In this document: in pieces, positions 8,732 through 17,532 of the stretch
Layout of the letters: each line of letters opens with the position of its first letter
Position numbering within the stretch: position 1 is the stretch's first letter
Origin: Pararhizobium sp. YC-54
GTDB lineage: Bacteria; Pseudomonadota; Alphaproteobacteria; Rhizobiales; Rhizobiaceae
Length of the DNA stretch: 64,000 nucleotides
NCBI RefSeq assembly: GCF_025847205.1
Contig: NZ_JAOYTH010000002.1
Span: 248,001 to 312,000 of the forward strand
Reading direction: 5' to 3'
The notes under the pieces: generated by a model
Seen by the model: the letters and a program-made list of their open reading frames with translations, nothing else
Told to the model about the DNA's origin: nothing
The model's database searches: none
Translations under genes and position numbers: made by a program

Positions 8732-9595
8732 CTACCGCGCGAATTTTCGCGCGCCCGCGACGCAGAGGATAACAGCGACGGTGACCGCCAGCATCGTCCA
8801 GGTCACCGGTTCATGCAAAAGGGTTGCCGCCAGCGCCAGCCCGAAGAACGGTTGCAGCAATTGCAACTGGCCGACAGCGGCGATGCCGCCCTGCACAAGG
8901 CCGCGATACCAGAAGATGAAACCGATCAACATGCTGAACAGCGACACATAGGCAAGGCTGAGCCAGGCAGGCAGCGCAATGCCGGAAAAGGTTGGCGGCA
9001 TGGCGGCAATCGACAGCACGATCATGACCGGCAACGACAGGACCAGCGCCCAGGAGATCACCTGCCAGCCGCCAAGCGTCCGCGACAGCCTTGCGCCTTC
9101 GGCATAACCGAGCCCGCAGACGATGATGGCGGCAAGCATCAACCCATCGCCGGCGGGGGAAGCTGTTCCTCCCTGCGCAAGAGCAAAACCGGCCACCAAG
9201 GCGCTGCCGAGAGCAGAGAATATCCAGAATGCCGGTTTCGGCCGCTCCCCGCCGCGCAGCACGCCGAATATCGCCGTCGATAGCGGAAGCAGGCCGATGA
9301 AGACGATGGAATGGGCCGAGGTGACATGCTGGAGCGCCAGTGCCGTCAGCAGCGGAAAGCCGACCACGACACCGAGGGCAACGACCACAAGCGAGACGAT
9401 ATCGTTGCGCGACGGCCGCTTCTGCCGGAAGGCGAGAAGCAGGCAAAGTGCGATCATACCGGCGATGGCTGCGCGCGCGACCGTCAGGAATACCGGGTCC
9501 AATTGCATGACCGCCACGCGCGTGGCCGGCAGTGACCCGCTGAAGATCACCACACCGATCAATCCGTTGATCCATCCGCTCGCCATTTTGTCCAT
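8732..9595 (-). CDS. EamA/DMT family transporter, divergent from MocR regulator
   Basis: A 287-residue protein with about ten transmembrane helices in two EamA repeats (IGVVIFSGSLPATRVAV at the start; second repeat from LMLAAIIVCGLGYAEGARL). The ATG at 9595 has a GGAG ribosome-binding site seven bases upstream. It is divergently transcribed from a MocR-type regulator, with only 84 bases between the starts and a perfect 7-base inverted repeat in that gap. EamA exporters paired with MocR regulators are a recurrent arrangement, so the regulator probably controls this gene. The exported metabolite is unknown; an amino acid or vitamin B6-related compound is an inference from the MocR link only. 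Confidence 0.88.
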   Translation of the reverse strand: MDKMASGWINGLIGVVIFSGSLPATRVAVMQLDPVFLTVARAAIAGMIALCLLLAFRQKRPSRNDIVSLVVVALGVVVGFPLLTALALQHVTSAHSIVFIGLLPLSTAIFGVLRGGERPKPAFWIFSALGSALVAGFALAQGGTASPAGDGLMLAAIIVCGLGYAEGARLSRTLGGWQVISWALVLSLPVMIVLSIAAMPPTFSGIALPAWLSLAYVSLFSMLIGFIFWYRGLVQGGIAAVGQLQLLQPFFGLALAATLLHEPVTWTMLAVTVAVILCVAGARKFAR

Positions 9596-9660
9596 CCCGG
9601 CACTCCTTCATTTTTGCCCTTATCGGTGGCGGCGGCTGGAAATTCCAGCCACAGTCAGAT

Positions 9661-9678
9661 ACAGTTTGGCAAAACTGT
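9661..9678. promoter_or_regulatory. Candidate MocR operator: 7-base inverted repeat
   Basis: ACAGTTT (9661-9667) and its exact complement AAACTGT (9672-9678) are separated by GGCA. The site lies between the divergent EamA and MocR-type genes and ends one base before the ATG at 9680. A related ACAG half-site recurs at 9697-9700. Its position fits autoregulation and control of the exporter by the adjacent regulator. Binding is an inference. Confidence 0.5.
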
Positions 9679-9679
9679 T

Positions 9680-11098
9680 ATGGCATCGGATCAAGTACAG
9701 ATGTTCGACGAGACAAAGAGCGGCACCCGTATCACGATGGTCACCGCCGCAATAAAACAACGCATTGCCGGCCGCAGCCTGACGCCCGGTGACAAGCTGC
9801 CGTCGATCCGCGCCTTTGCACGAACCATGCAGGTGTCCACCTCCACCGTGGTCGAAGCCTATGACCGCCTCGCCGCAGAGGGCGTGATCCAGGCCCGTCC
9901 CGGCTCCGGTTTCTACGTGGCAAGCCAGGCAGCCCCTCTCGCCTTGTCGGAAATCGGTCCGAAACTGGACCGGGCGGTCGATCCCTTCTGGGTCTCGCGC
10001 CAGTCGCTCGACGCCGGCGGCAGCGATCTCAAACCGGGATGCGGCTGGCTCCCGCCATCCTGGCTGCCGGAGGATGGCGTGCGCCGTGCATTGCGGACAT
10101 TGTCGCGCGCCGATGGCCCGTCGCTGGCCGATTATGGCACGCCGCTTGGCCTGCCGCCCTTGCGTCAGCTGATCGCGCGCAGACTGGCTGACCACGGCAT
10201 AGACGCCTCGCCGGACCAGATCATGCTGACGGAATCGGGAACCCAGGCCATGGATCTCATGTGCCGGTTCCTGCTTGAGCCGGGCGATACCGTCATGGTG
10301 GACGATCCCTGCTATTTCAATTTCCATGCGCTGCTGCGCGCCCATCGCGCCCGCATCGTCAGCGTTGCCTATACGCCCACCGGTCCGGATATCGACCTTT
10401 TCGCGCAGACGCTCAAGGAGCACAGGCCCCGGCTCTACATTACCAATTCGGCCATGCACAACCCGACGGGGGCAACGCTCTCGCCGGTGACGGCGCACCG
10501 GATGCTGAAGCTTGCCGAACAATTCGGCCTCACGATTATCGAGGACGATATCTTTGCCGATTTCGAACATGTGCCCGCGCCCAGGCTCGCCGCCTTCGAC
10601 GGTCTTGACCGCGTCATTCACATCGGCAGTTTTTCCAAAACCCTGTCGGCATCGGCGCGCTGCGGCTTCATCGCCGCCCGCCCGGACTGGATCGAGGGGC
10701 TGATCGACCTGAAGATCGCCACCACGTTCGGCGGCGGTCGCCTCGCGGCCGAACTGGTGCTGAATGTGCTGCGGGACGGCAGCTACCGCAAACATATGGA
10801 GGGACTGCGTCGGCACCTCTTTCGTGCCATGGGCGAGGTGAACGTCCGGCTGAAAAATCTCGGTATCGAACCGTGGATCGAGCCCCAGGCCGGCATGTTT
10901 CTATGGAGCCGGTTGCCGGACGGACTTGATTCGGCTGATGTTGCCCGCCAAGCCCTTGCCGACAACATCGTTCTCGCACCCGGCAACGTCTTCAGCCTGT
11001 CGCAATCGGCAACCAGCTTTCTGCGGTTCAATGTCTCGCAATCCCTGGATGACCGCGTGTTTACTGCGCTGCGCAAGGCCATGGCGAGAAAGCGATAG
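9680..11098 (+). CDS. MocR-type PLP-dependent transcriptional regulator
   Basis: A 472-residue fusion of an N-terminal GntR winged helix (residues about 15-85: GDKLPSIRAFARTMQVS, TVVEAYDRLAAEGVIQARPG) with a fold-type I aminotransferase-like domain. The PLP lysine lies in IGSFSKTLSASARCGF, and the NSAMHNPTGATLS and IIEDDIFADFE segments are the usual cofactor-binding motifs. MocR/PdxR proteins use PLP and a ligand as effectors and generally regulate a divergent neighbour, here the EamA exporter. The ATG at 9680 abuts the inverted repeat and lacks a ribosome-binding site; an in-frame ATG at 9701 is a reasonable alternative. Whether it has residual aminotransferase activity is unknown. Confidence 0.9.
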   Translation: MASDQVQMFDETKSGTRITMVTAAIKQRIAGRSLTPGDKLPSIRAFARTMQVSTSTVVEAYDRLAAEGVIQARPGSGFYVASQAAPLALSEIGPKLDRAVDPFWVSRQSLDAGGSDLKPGCGWLPPSWLPEDGVRRALRTLSRADGPSLADYGTPLGLPPLRQLIARRLADHGIDASPDQIMLTESGTQAMDLMCRFLLEPGDTVMVDDPCYFNFHALLRAHRARIVSVAYTPTGPDIDLFAQTLKEHRPRLYITNSAMHNPTGATLSPVTAHRMLKLAEQFGLTIIEDDIFADFEHVPAPRLAAFDGLDRVIHIGSFSKTLSASARCGFIAARPDWIEGLIDLKIATTFGGGRLAAELVLNVLRDGSYRKHMEGLRRHLFRAMGEVNVRLKNLGIEPWIEPQAGMFLWSRLPDGLDSADVARQALADNIVLAPGNVFSLSQSATSFLRFNVSQSLDDRVFTALRKAMARKR

Positions 11099-11188
11099 CC
11101 GGCGGAGGAAGTTCATCCACAAGCAAACCCTAAAATTTTACCAAAACCTTTAAGCCACCGTTCAAATGGAGGCTTTAACTTTGCCTTT

Positions 11189-11407
11189 ATGAAACACGAA
11201 ACCCAAAATGTCTTCCGGTTCCGACGCGTCAAATGGGGCGATCCCCGGCACGCGATGAACGCGCTACGCAACAAAGAGCCGGTTTTCGTCGATGAGGCGC
11301 CGGCAGCCGGCAGGCTATTTTGGGTTCTCGTCGTGCTCCTTGTGATCGCCGTCTTCATCAGCATCATGATCTTCGGCGGCCATCGCAACCTGCCGTTTTG
11401 GCACTGA
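11189..11407 (+). CDS. Small single-span membrane protein, 72 aa
   Basis: The N-terminal 40 residues are polar (MKHETQNVFRFRRVKWGD), then one strong hydrophobic segment (LFWVLVVLLVIAVFISIMIFG) near residues 44-64 and a short tail ending LPFWH. This suggests a small inner-membrane protein with the N-terminus in the cytoplasm. The ribosome-binding site is weak: a GGAG lies about 17 bases upstream. It is convergent with the GNAT gene, only 8 bases away. I do not recognise a family; the codon pattern and the clean membrane helix support a real gene. Confidence 0.55.
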   Translation: MKHETQNVFRFRRVKWGDPRHAMNALRNKEPVFVDEAPAAGRLFWVLVVLLVIAVFISIMIFGGHRNLPFWH

Positions 11408-11415
11408 CCTCGCCC

Positions 11416-12258
11416 TTACCCCAGCTCGAATGTCGTAATCCCGTAAATCTGCCCGAGCGGCAATTCCGGCACCGGACCGCGATACATCCGCGCGGTTTCG
11501 AAAACCGGCTTCAGATTGTAGCGATCGCTGAGCGCCCGGGCCGCAGCGTTGGGCTCGGGGATATCCAGATAGACCTGGCCGCCGCCGACGCTCGTCACCA
11601 GCTTGCGGAAAATCAGGTCGGCGCCGGTCTCCGTATCGGCAAACAGCGGACCGATCTTGTGGCCCTCGCGGCAGGCGCGGATGGTGCCGTAACCCAAAAC
11701 CTCGGCGTTTCGCAGCAGGGCAAAACTTTCGCGCGTGTCCATCGCTTTGAGCCATTCACGCAGGAATGCGTCGCGCCGGGCCGGGTTGAACCTCGCATCA
11801 TAGTCGGCCAGCATCGGCACGAGTACCGGAGAGACCGAAACAAGCTCCGTGCCGGGCGGCTCGGCGCACTGGACCTCACCGCCATAACGGAAGTTGGCAT
11901 GGGCATAGGCAAAGCCCGACTTGCGGTAATTGTCCTGCTGGGCCACCACGCCGTCGAGCCCAACCGTCCGGCTTCCCGTCTCGGCCAGCGCTCTTTGCCA
12001 AAGGGCAAGGCCGATCCCCTGCCCGCGATAGTCGGGATGCGCCATGTAGAATCCGAGAAAGGCATAGTTTTCGCCGTAGCGCACCAGCGACAGCGCCGCC
12101 GCCACCGTGCCGTCTTCCTCGGCAATCCAGTAGCCGTCCGGATCCGCCACCCAGAATGCCGGTGCATCGTCGAGGCCGGGGTTCCACCCCTCCCTGGCTG
12201 CCCAGTCGATCAGGACATCGAGGTCGGCGCGGCTGGCTTTTCGAATGATCGGGGGCAT
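11416..12258 (-). CDS. GNAT family N-acetyltransferase (two-domain)
   Basis: A 280-residue cytosolic protein. The N-terminal half is a GNAT acetyltransferase domain: IRKASRADLDVLIDWA at the start and the acetyl-CoA-binding loop motif A, YRGQGIGLALWQRAL (about residues 77-91), followed by an LDGVVAQQDNYRKSGF segment. The C-terminal 130 residues form the second, more diverged domain (YGTIRACREGHKIGPLFADT) found in YitI-like and eukaryote-like acetyltransferases. The start has an AGGAG ribosome-binding site. The acceptor substrate is unknown. It is divergent from the aldose dehydrogenase gene, with 175 bases between the starts. Confidence 0.87.
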   Translation of the reverse strand: MPPIIRKASRADLDVLIDWAAREGWNPGLDDAPAFWVADPDGYWIAEEDGTVAAALSLVRYGENYAFLGFYMAHPDYRGQGIGLALWQRALAETGSRTVGLDGVVAQQDNYRKSGFAYAHANFRYGGEVQCAEPPGTELVSVSPVLVPMLADYDARFNPARRDAFLREWLKAMDTRESFALLRNAEVLGYGTIRACREGHKIGPLFADTETGADLIFRKLVTSVGGGQVYLDIPEPNAAARALSDRYNLKPVFETARMYRGPVPELPLGQIYGITTFELG

Positions 12259-12433
12259 GGAGACTCCTGTTTGTCACTGCAGACTACCCAAATAGCGCAG
12301 CTTGGCTATTGTCCACCACCTGCGGTGACGATTGTCTGCAGGTCATCGTTGACGGGCAGCGACTGCCGCTTGCCCGGTTTTCGCTTTCTGCTACAAAGCC
12401 CGTCATAAAGTCATACAAATCGAGCGAAACACC

Positions 12434-13360
12434 ATGAGCCCCATCCATATCTCGATCGTCGGCGTCGGCAAGATCGTCCGCGACCAGCATCTGCCCGCCA
12501 TCGCCAGGAATGCCGATTACAAGCTGATCGCCGCCGCCAGCCGCCACGGCGTCGTCGATGGCATCGACAATTTCAAGTCGATCGAGGCGATGCTCGAAGC
12601 GGTTCCGGCCATCGATGCCGTGTCGCTGTGCATGCCGCCGCAGTTCCGCTATGCCGCCGCCCGCACGGCGCTCGAGGCCGGCAAGCACGTGTTCCTCGAA
12701 AAGCCACCGGGCGCAACGCTGAGCGAAGTGGCCGACCTTGAGGCGCTTGCCGCCTCCAAGGGCCTGTCGCTGTTTGCCAGCTGGCATTCGCGCTATGCGC
12801 CGGCCGTCGAGGCCGCAAAGACGTTCCTCGCCTCGACCAAGATCAACGACGTCAAGGTGATCTGGAAGGAAGACGTGCGCCACTGGCATCCGAACCAGGA
12901 CTGGATCTGGGCCGCCGGGGGCCTCGGCGTCTTCGACCCGGGCATCAACGCCCTGTCGATCGTCACCCATATCCTGCCCAATCCGCTGTTCATCACCTCG
13001 GCAACCCTGGAATTCCCGGAAAACCGCGACGCGCCGATCGCCGCCTCGATCGTCTTCAGCGACGCCCGCAATCTGCCGGTTTCGGCCGAATTCGACTGGC
13101 GCCAGACCGGCCACCAGAGCTGGGACATCGTCGCTGAAACCGATGCCGGCCTGATGGTTCTCTCCGAAGGCGGCGCCAAGCTGTCGATCGACGGCAAACT
13201 GGTGCACGACGAGCCGGAACAGGAATACCCGGCCCTCTACGCCCGCTTCGCCGAGATCATCAAGGCGAAGACATCCGATGTCGATCTCTCGCCACTCAGG
13301 CATGTCGCCGACGCCTTCATGCTGGGGCGGCGCAAGTTTGTGGACGCGTTTTTCGACTGA
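12434..13360 (+). CDS. Gfo/Idh/MocA family aldose (D-galactose/L-arabinose) 1-dehydrogenase
   Basis: A 308-residue NAD(P)-dependent oxidoreductase. The Rossmann domain begins ISIVGVGKIVRDQHLPAI and the family signature EKPPGATL follows near residue 93. The C-terminal domain has KEDVRHWHPNQDWIW and GGLGVFDPGINALSI, which closely resemble what I remember of Azospirillum L-arabinose 1-dehydrogenase and Pseudomonas D-galactose 1-dehydrogenase. These oxidise the sugar C1 to the lactone, the first step of non-phosphorylative pentose/hexose breakdown. No lactonase or dehydratase gene is nearby, so the pathway context is missing and the sugar is uncertain. A strong intrinsic terminator follows 18 bases downstream. 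Confidence 0.82.
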   Translation: MSPIHISIVGVGKIVRDQHLPAIARNADYKLIAAASRHGVVDGIDNFKSIEAMLEAVPAIDAVSLCMPPQFRYAAARTALEAGKHVFLEKPPGATLSEVADLEALAASKGLSLFASWHSRYAPAVEAAKTFLASTKINDVKVIWKEDVRHWHPNQDWIWAAGGLGVFDPGINALSIVTHILPNPLFITSATLEFPENRDAPIAASIVFSDARNLPVSAEFDWRQTGHQSWDIVAETDAGLMVLSEGGAKLSIDGKLVHDEPEQEYPALYARFAEIIKAKTSDVDLSPLRHVADAFMLGRRKFVDAFFD

Positions 13361-13378
13361 GCGTTCGATATGACATTC

Positions 13379-13412
13379 AAGGCCGCGCACTATCCGGTGC
13401 GCGGCCTTTTTT
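13379..13412 (+). terminator. Intrinsic terminator after aldose dehydrogenase
   Basis: A perfect 12-base-pair stem (13379-13390 with 13397-13408) closes a 6-base loop and runs into six T residues (13407-13412). This is a textbook rho-independent terminator for the upstream gene and separates it from the toxin-antitoxin operon. Confidence 0.92.
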
Positions 13413-13439
13413 GTATCAGTACCCGATATGATTAAATCG

Positions 13440-13462
13440 TACTGCATGGTAAAATACTGCAT
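13440..13462. promoter_or_regulatory. Direct repeat upstream of parD, candidate antitoxin operator
   Basis: TACTGCAT occurs at 13440-13447 and again at 13455-13462, a 15-base period, in an AT-rich stretch 30-50 bases before the antitoxin ATG. Ribbon-helix-helix antitoxins usually repress their own operon by binding short repeats at the promoter, so this is a plausible operator. No functional evidence. Confidence 0.4.
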
Positions 13463-13491
13463 CGAAAAATCAGGGAAAGGAGAATCCGGCA

Positions 13492-13782
13492 ATGCGAACG
13501 ACCCAAGCCCTCAGCATAACCCTTCCCATCGAAATGGCTGAAATGGTCAAGGCAAAAGTCTCGTCGGGCGAATACGCAAGCGAAAGCGAAGTTATTCGTG
13601 ACGGGCTGCGCACGCTCGCTGCCCGCGATGCAGCGATTGAAAAATGGCTGATTGAGGAAGTCGTGCCGACCATCGACGCGCTGGACAAGGATCCCAGCAG
13701 GGTCCGGTCGGTCGCCGAAACCCGTGAAGAGCTGCGGCTCTACATGAATAGTGTTAAAAATGGCAACAAGGCGGGCCGATGA
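13492..13782 (+). CDS. parD: ParD-like ribbon-helix-helix antitoxin
   Basis: A 96-residue protein with the RHH DNA-binding fold at the N-terminus (ALSITLPIEMAEMVKAKV, then EYASESEVIRDGLRTL), the ParD/CopG arrangement. The C-terminal half is charged and probably wraps the toxin. It neutralises the ParE protein encoded next and represses the operon. The downstream toxin ATG overlaps its stop by four bases (ATGA), so translation is coupled with antitoxin first, as expected for type II systems. The pair sits behind a terminator with its own AT-rich promoter region. Target plasmid- or chromosome-maintenance role is not evident. Confidence 0.88.
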   Translation: MRTTQALSITLPIEMAEMVKAKVSSGEYASESEVIRDGLRTLAARDAAIEKWLIEEVVPTIDALDKDPSRVRSVAETREELRLYMNSVKNGNKAGR

Positions 13783-14069
13783 GCTATGTCGTTGGTTTTG
13801 ACGCATCTGCGCGAGCCGACATAAAGGATTTGTATCGTTACATCCTGGCCAATGCGGGCGAGCAAGTCGCAGACGCTTACGTCGATAAGCTTCTTGAATA
13901 TTGCGCCGGCTTCGAAACATTTCCCGAGCGCGGGATCAGACGTGAAGACATTTCTCCAGGACTGAGACTGGTCGGCTATCGTCGGCAAGCAACAATCGCC
14001 TTTCGCATCTACGGCAACACCGTCACCATCGTGCGAATATTCTACGGCGGCAGAAACGTTATTCTCTAG
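13779..14069 (+). CDS. parE: ParE/RelE superfamily toxin
   Basis: A 96-residue protein with the RelE/ParE fold: VVGFDASARADIKDLYRYI (first helix pair), FETFPERGIRREDISPGLRLVGY and a C-terminal TVTIVRIFYGGRN strand, the standard family ending. ParE toxins usually inhibit DNA gyrase, while RelE members cleave mRNA; the sequence alone does not decide, though the ParD-type partner favours ParE. The gene is intact and full length. It converges on holC with only 9 bases between the stops. Confidence 0.88.
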   Translation: MSYVVGFDASARADIKDLYRYILANAGEQVADAYVDKLLEYCAGFETFPERGIRREDISPGLRLVGYRRQATIAFRIYGNTVTIVRIFYGGRNVIL

Positions 14070-14078
14070 ACCGTCCTT

Positions 14079-14528
14079 CTACGCCTTCTTCACCCAGCGC
14101 CCATCCTGATTCTGCTGCCAGTAGGTCAGCGCATGGCCCTCGCCCTTCAGCACCTTCCACTGCGCCCGCGCGCCTTCCAGCTGCGCCTGATCGTAGCCGT
14201 CGAACATGAACACCACGCGCTCATAACCGCCGACCGGCGGCGGCACTGCGCCATCGATGATGAAGCGGACGGTGGCGTTGTTATCGTTGCCCTCGCCGGC
14301 GGTCAAAAGGATCGGCTGGTCGCTTGAAAACTCCGTTGCATCGGTGCCATGCGGCAAAAAGCTGTCGTCGCGATAGGTCCAGAGATGATTGTCGAGCATA
14401 TCCCGGCGCTCGTCTCCGATCGTCTGCACGACGACACGCCAGCCGCGCTCCAGACAGCGGTCAAGCAGCGGCGGCAGCGCGTCTTCGAGCTTGGATTCCG
14501 TCAGGTGGTAGAACAGGATTTCGGTCAC
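14079..14528 (-). CDS. holC: DNA polymerase III subunit chi
   Basis: A 149-residue protein matching HolC: MTEILFYHLTESKLEDALPP at the start, then LLDRCLERGWRVVVQT, LWTYRDDSFLPHGT and a VVFMFDGYDQAQLEGARAQWK segment. In the replisome, chi joins the clamp-loader complex to single-stranded-DNA-binding protein. It starts at a GTG and follows pepA by only 8 bases on the same strand, the conserved alphaproteobacterial pepA-holC order, so the two are cotranscribed. No anomalies. Confidence 0.93.
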   Translation of the reverse strand: MTEILFYHLTESKLEDALPPLLDRCLERGWRVVVQTIGDERRDMLDNHLWTYRDDSFLPHGTDATEFSSDQPILLTAGEGNDNNATVRFIIDGAVPPPVGGYERVVFMFDGYDQAQLEGARAQWKVLKGEGHALTYWQQNQDGRWVKKA

Positions 14529-14536
14529 GTCTCAGG

Positions 14537-16033
14537 TCAGCTCTCGTAATTGGCGCGGATCAACTCATCGAGCAGCCGCACGCCAAAACCGGAAGCCCAG
14601 GACTGGTTGATCTCGTCGGCCGGCGAGCCCATCGCGGTTCCGGCGATGTCGAGATGCGCCCAGGGCGTATCCTTGACAAAGCGCTTGAGGAATTGCGCGG
14701 CGGTGATCGAGCCGGCATAGCGGCCGCCGGTGTTTTTCATGTCGGCGAACTTGCTGTCGATCATCTTGTCATATTCCTTGCCGAGCGGCAGGCGCCACAG
14801 GCGTTCCTGCGTCGTCAGTCCGGCCGCCGTCAGCTGCCCGGCCAGCCGGTCGTCGTTGGTGAACAGGCCCGCATGATGGCTGCCGAGCGCCACCATCACG
14901 GCACCGGTCAGTGTCGCCAGATTGATCATGAACTGCGGTTTGAAGCGGTCGTTACAGTACCACAAGGCGTCACACAGGACGAGCCGGCCTTCGGCATCGG
15001 TGTTGATGATCTCGATGGTCTGGCCGGACATCGAGGTGACGATGTCGCCCGGACGCTGGGCGTTGCCATCCGGCATGTTTTCCACAAGACCGATGATCCC
15101 GACGACATTCGCCTTGGCCTTGCGGGTTGCCAGAACGTGCATCAGGCCGGTGACGGCGGCCGCACCGCCCATGTCGCCCTTCATCTCTTCCATGCCGGCG
15201 CCCGGCTTGATCGAGATACCGCCACTGTCGAACACCACACCCTTGCCGACGAAGGCAACCGGCCGGTCCTTCGGTTTGCCGCCCTTCCATTGCATGACCG
15301 CCAGCCGTGGCGGCCGCACCGAGCCTTGCGCCACCCCGAGCAGCGCCCCCATGCCGAGCTTCTTCATTTCCCGTTCGGTCAGGATTTCGACTTCGACGCC
15401 GAGCTTTTCCAGCTCCTTCGCCTTGGCCGCGAATTCGACGGGGCCGAGAATATTGGCAGGCTCGTTGACGAGGTTACGGGCGATGAAAACGCCCTCGGCG
15501 ATCGCCTGCGAATTTGCCGCCGCCTTCTTGGCGGCGATGACGGCGCCCGTGACGATCGTGACTTTAACCGGCTTCGGCGGCTCCTTCTGGTCGTCATCGT
15601 CCTTCTTCGTGGTCTTGTAGGTGTCGAAGCTGTAGGCATTCATCTCCATGCCGAGGGCAAAATCAGCCGCCGCCTTGCCGGAAACCTCGACACCCGGCGC
15701 ATCGAGGAAGATCGCAACCTTGTCGGCGCCACGGATCTTCGATGCCGCAGCTCCGCCGGCCTTCAGCCAGTCATGCGCCGTCAGATCGGCGCCATCGCCG
15801 ATACCGAGCACAAGAATACGATCGACGGGCGCGCCCTGCGGCGCAACGATGTCAAGGGACCGCAACGATTTCGCCTTGAACTTGGCGATTCGCGCGGCCT
15901 TGGCAATAATTGCATCCGGATCGGCTTCCGCAGCCCCGGCCGCCTCTTTTCCGTCAAGAGTCTTGAGCAGGATCGCCAGGCCGCCCGACAGGCGTGCCGA
16001 CTTGCTGAAACCGATTTCAAATTTCAATGACAT
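14537..16033 (-). CDS. pepA: Leucyl aminopeptidase (M17)
   Basis: A 498-residue M17 metallopeptidase. The catalytic C-terminal domain has [20 protein letters not shown] with the metal and catalytic residues, [11 protein letters not shown], and the family signature [14 protein letters not shown]. The N-terminal macro-like domain is more variable and contains a short acidic-basic insertion ([12 protein letters not shown]). It releases N-terminal amino acids from peptides as a cytosolic hexamer; E. coli PepA also binds DNA in site-specific recombination, not implied here. A CTGGAG ribosome-binding site precedes the ATG. First gene of the pepA-holC operon, divergent from lptF. Confidence 0.95.
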   Translation of the reverse strand: MSLKFEIGFSKSARLSGGLAILLKTLDGKEAAGAAEADPDAIIAKAARIAKFKAKSLRSLDIVAPQGAPVDRILVLGIGDGADLTAHDWLKAGGAAASKIRGADKVAIFLDAPGVEVSGKAAADFALGMEMNAYSFDTYKTTKKDDDDQKEPPKPVKVTIVTGAVIAAKKAAANSQAIAEGVFIARNLVNEPANILGPVEFAAKAKELEKLGVEVEILTEREMKKLGMGALLGVAQGSVRPPRLAVMQWKGGKPKDRPVAFVGKGVVFDSGGISIKPGAGMEEMKGDMGGAAAVTGLMHVLATRKAKANVVGIIGLVENMPDGNAQRPGDIVTSMSGQTIEIINTDAEGRLVLCDALWYCNDRFKPQFMINLATLTGAVMVALGSHHAGLFTNDDRLAGQLTAAGLTTQERLWRLPLGKEYDKMIDSKFADMKNTGGRYAGSITAAQFLKRFVKDTPWAHLDIAGTAMGSPADEINQSWASGFGVRLLDELIRANYES

Positions 16034-16356
16034 GAAGAAACTCCAGAATTGCCTTGGGCCGACGCCGGTCTGTTACATGGCGGTTACAGTGGCAAACATT
16101 CGCCATCCACCGCAAGCCCGGAAACAGGTTCATGCACCGTTGTTGGTTTTGATGACCTTGGCAAGGCGCGCCCTTATGTTTACATGCTGTTAACTATCAT
16201 TCTTTGCCGAGCCTTAGCCCTGCACTTTTACAATTTGGTTATCGTGGAAAACTTGCAAACCGGTTCATTCAAAGCGATACGGACATCCCGCGCGACCATG
16301 TGCAGGCTGGCGATGCCGGACCGGACAAACGGCAGGAAGATGGGCCAGGACCCCGC
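16034..16356. other. Divergent intergenic region between pepA and lptF
   Basis: These 323 bases hold the promoters for both the pepA-holC operon and the lpt operon. I see an AT-richer stretch around 16170-16270 but no -35/-10 pair I would defend, no inverted repeat of note and no convincing gene. Confidence 0.5.
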
Positions 16357-17532
16357 ATGAAATTGATCGAGCGCTATATCCTCAAGCGGGCAACGGGCAT
16401 GTTCCTTGCCACGCTTTTGCCGCTGATGGCGATCGTCTGGACGACGCAGGCGTTGACCAGTGTCAACCTGGTAACCGATAGCGGCCAGTCGGTGCTGGCC
16501 TTCCTGCGCCTTGCAACGCTCATCCTGCCGTCAATCATTCCGCTCATTCTTCCCTTCGCGCTGGTTATCGGCGTGGCGCAGACGCTGACGGCGATGAATG
16601 CCGATTCGGAGCTGACGGTTCTGAATGCCGCCGGCAGCTCGCGGATGACGATCATCCGCCCGGTGATCTATCTCGGTCTTGCACTCAGCGTCGTGTCGTT
16701 CACCGTCGACAACTTCGTCGAGCCCTATTCGCGCATGGCCGTGCGCAAGATGATCGCCACCGCCCATGCCGACCTTCTGTCGTCGGTCGTTCAGGAAAAC
16801 ACCTTCCGCAAGATTGCCGACGGCCTCTATGTCCAGGTCGCCTCCCGGCGCAGCGGCGGCGTCCTGCACGGCATCTTCGTCGCCGATTCGCGCGATCCAG
16901 CCTATGAGCTCGTCTATTACGCCCGCGAAGGCGCTGTCGACGAGAACGGCTCGGCGCTGGTGATGAAGGACGGCGAGGTGCATCGCAAACTGCCCGATGG
17001 CAACGTTTCGATCATCAAGTTCGACAGTTACGCCTTCGACCTGACCGACATGACGAAGATGGCCGGCGAAGCGACGATCCGCGCGAAGGACCGGGATCTG
17101 CCCTTCCTGATCAATCCGGATCTAAAGGACCCGGTCTACGAGAAAAATCCGCAGGCCTTCGCCGCCGAACTGCATCGCCGCTTCACGGAATGGACATACC
17201 CTCTGCTGTTCGCCCTGATCGCGCTGGTCTTCAGCAGCGATGCCCGCTCGCACCGGGAAGCCCGCGTGCATCCGATGATCACCGCGCTTTTGACGTGCCT
17301 GTTCATCCGGTGGACGACCTTCTATGCGGCCAACAGCGCCGAGGAATCGCGTTTCTTCGTGCCGATCATGTATCTGATCCCGCTTGGCACCGGCTATCTG
17401 GCGATACGCCAGCTGATGGGCAACAGGCGGCTTGAAATTCCGCTCACCCTGGAGCAGAAGGTCAACGAGATTCTGGTTCGCCTGCGCCTGACCAAGGTTG
17501 CCCCGGCATCTGACGGGAACCAGGCTCCATGA
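16357..17532 (+). CDS. lptF: LPS export ABC transporter permease LptF
   Basis: A 391-residue inner-membrane protein of the LptF/LptG (YjgP/YjgQ) family. It has three hydrophobic helices near the N-terminus (from MKLIERYILKRATGMFLATL), a large periplasmic beta-jellyroll (about residues 110-290; RKIADGLYVQVASRRSGGVL) and three helices at the C-terminus. With LptG and the ATPase LptB it extracts lipopolysaccharide from the inner membrane and passes it to LptC. The ATG at 16357 starts the conserved LIERYI motif; a longer upstream reading is not supported. It overlaps lptG by four bases. LptB/LptC genes are not in this window. Confidence 0.94.
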   Translation: MKLIERYILKRATGMFLATLLPLMAIVWTTQALTSVNLVTDSGQSVLAFLRLATLILPSIIPLILPFALVIGVAQTLTAMNADSELTVLNAAGSSRMTIIRPVIYLGLALSVVSFTVDNFVEPYSRMAVRKMIATAHADLLSSVVQENTFRKIADGLYVQVASRRSGGVLHGIFVADSRDPAYELVYYAREGAVDENGSALVMKDGEVHRKLPDGNVSIIKFDSYAFDLTDMTKMAGEATIRAKDRDLPFLINPDLKDPVYEKNPQAFAAELHRRFTEWTYPLLFALIALVFSSDARSHREARVHPMITALLTCLFIRWTTFYAANSAEESRFFVPIMYLIPLGTGYLAIRQLMGNRRLEIPLTLEQKVNEILVRLRLTKVAPASDGNQAP

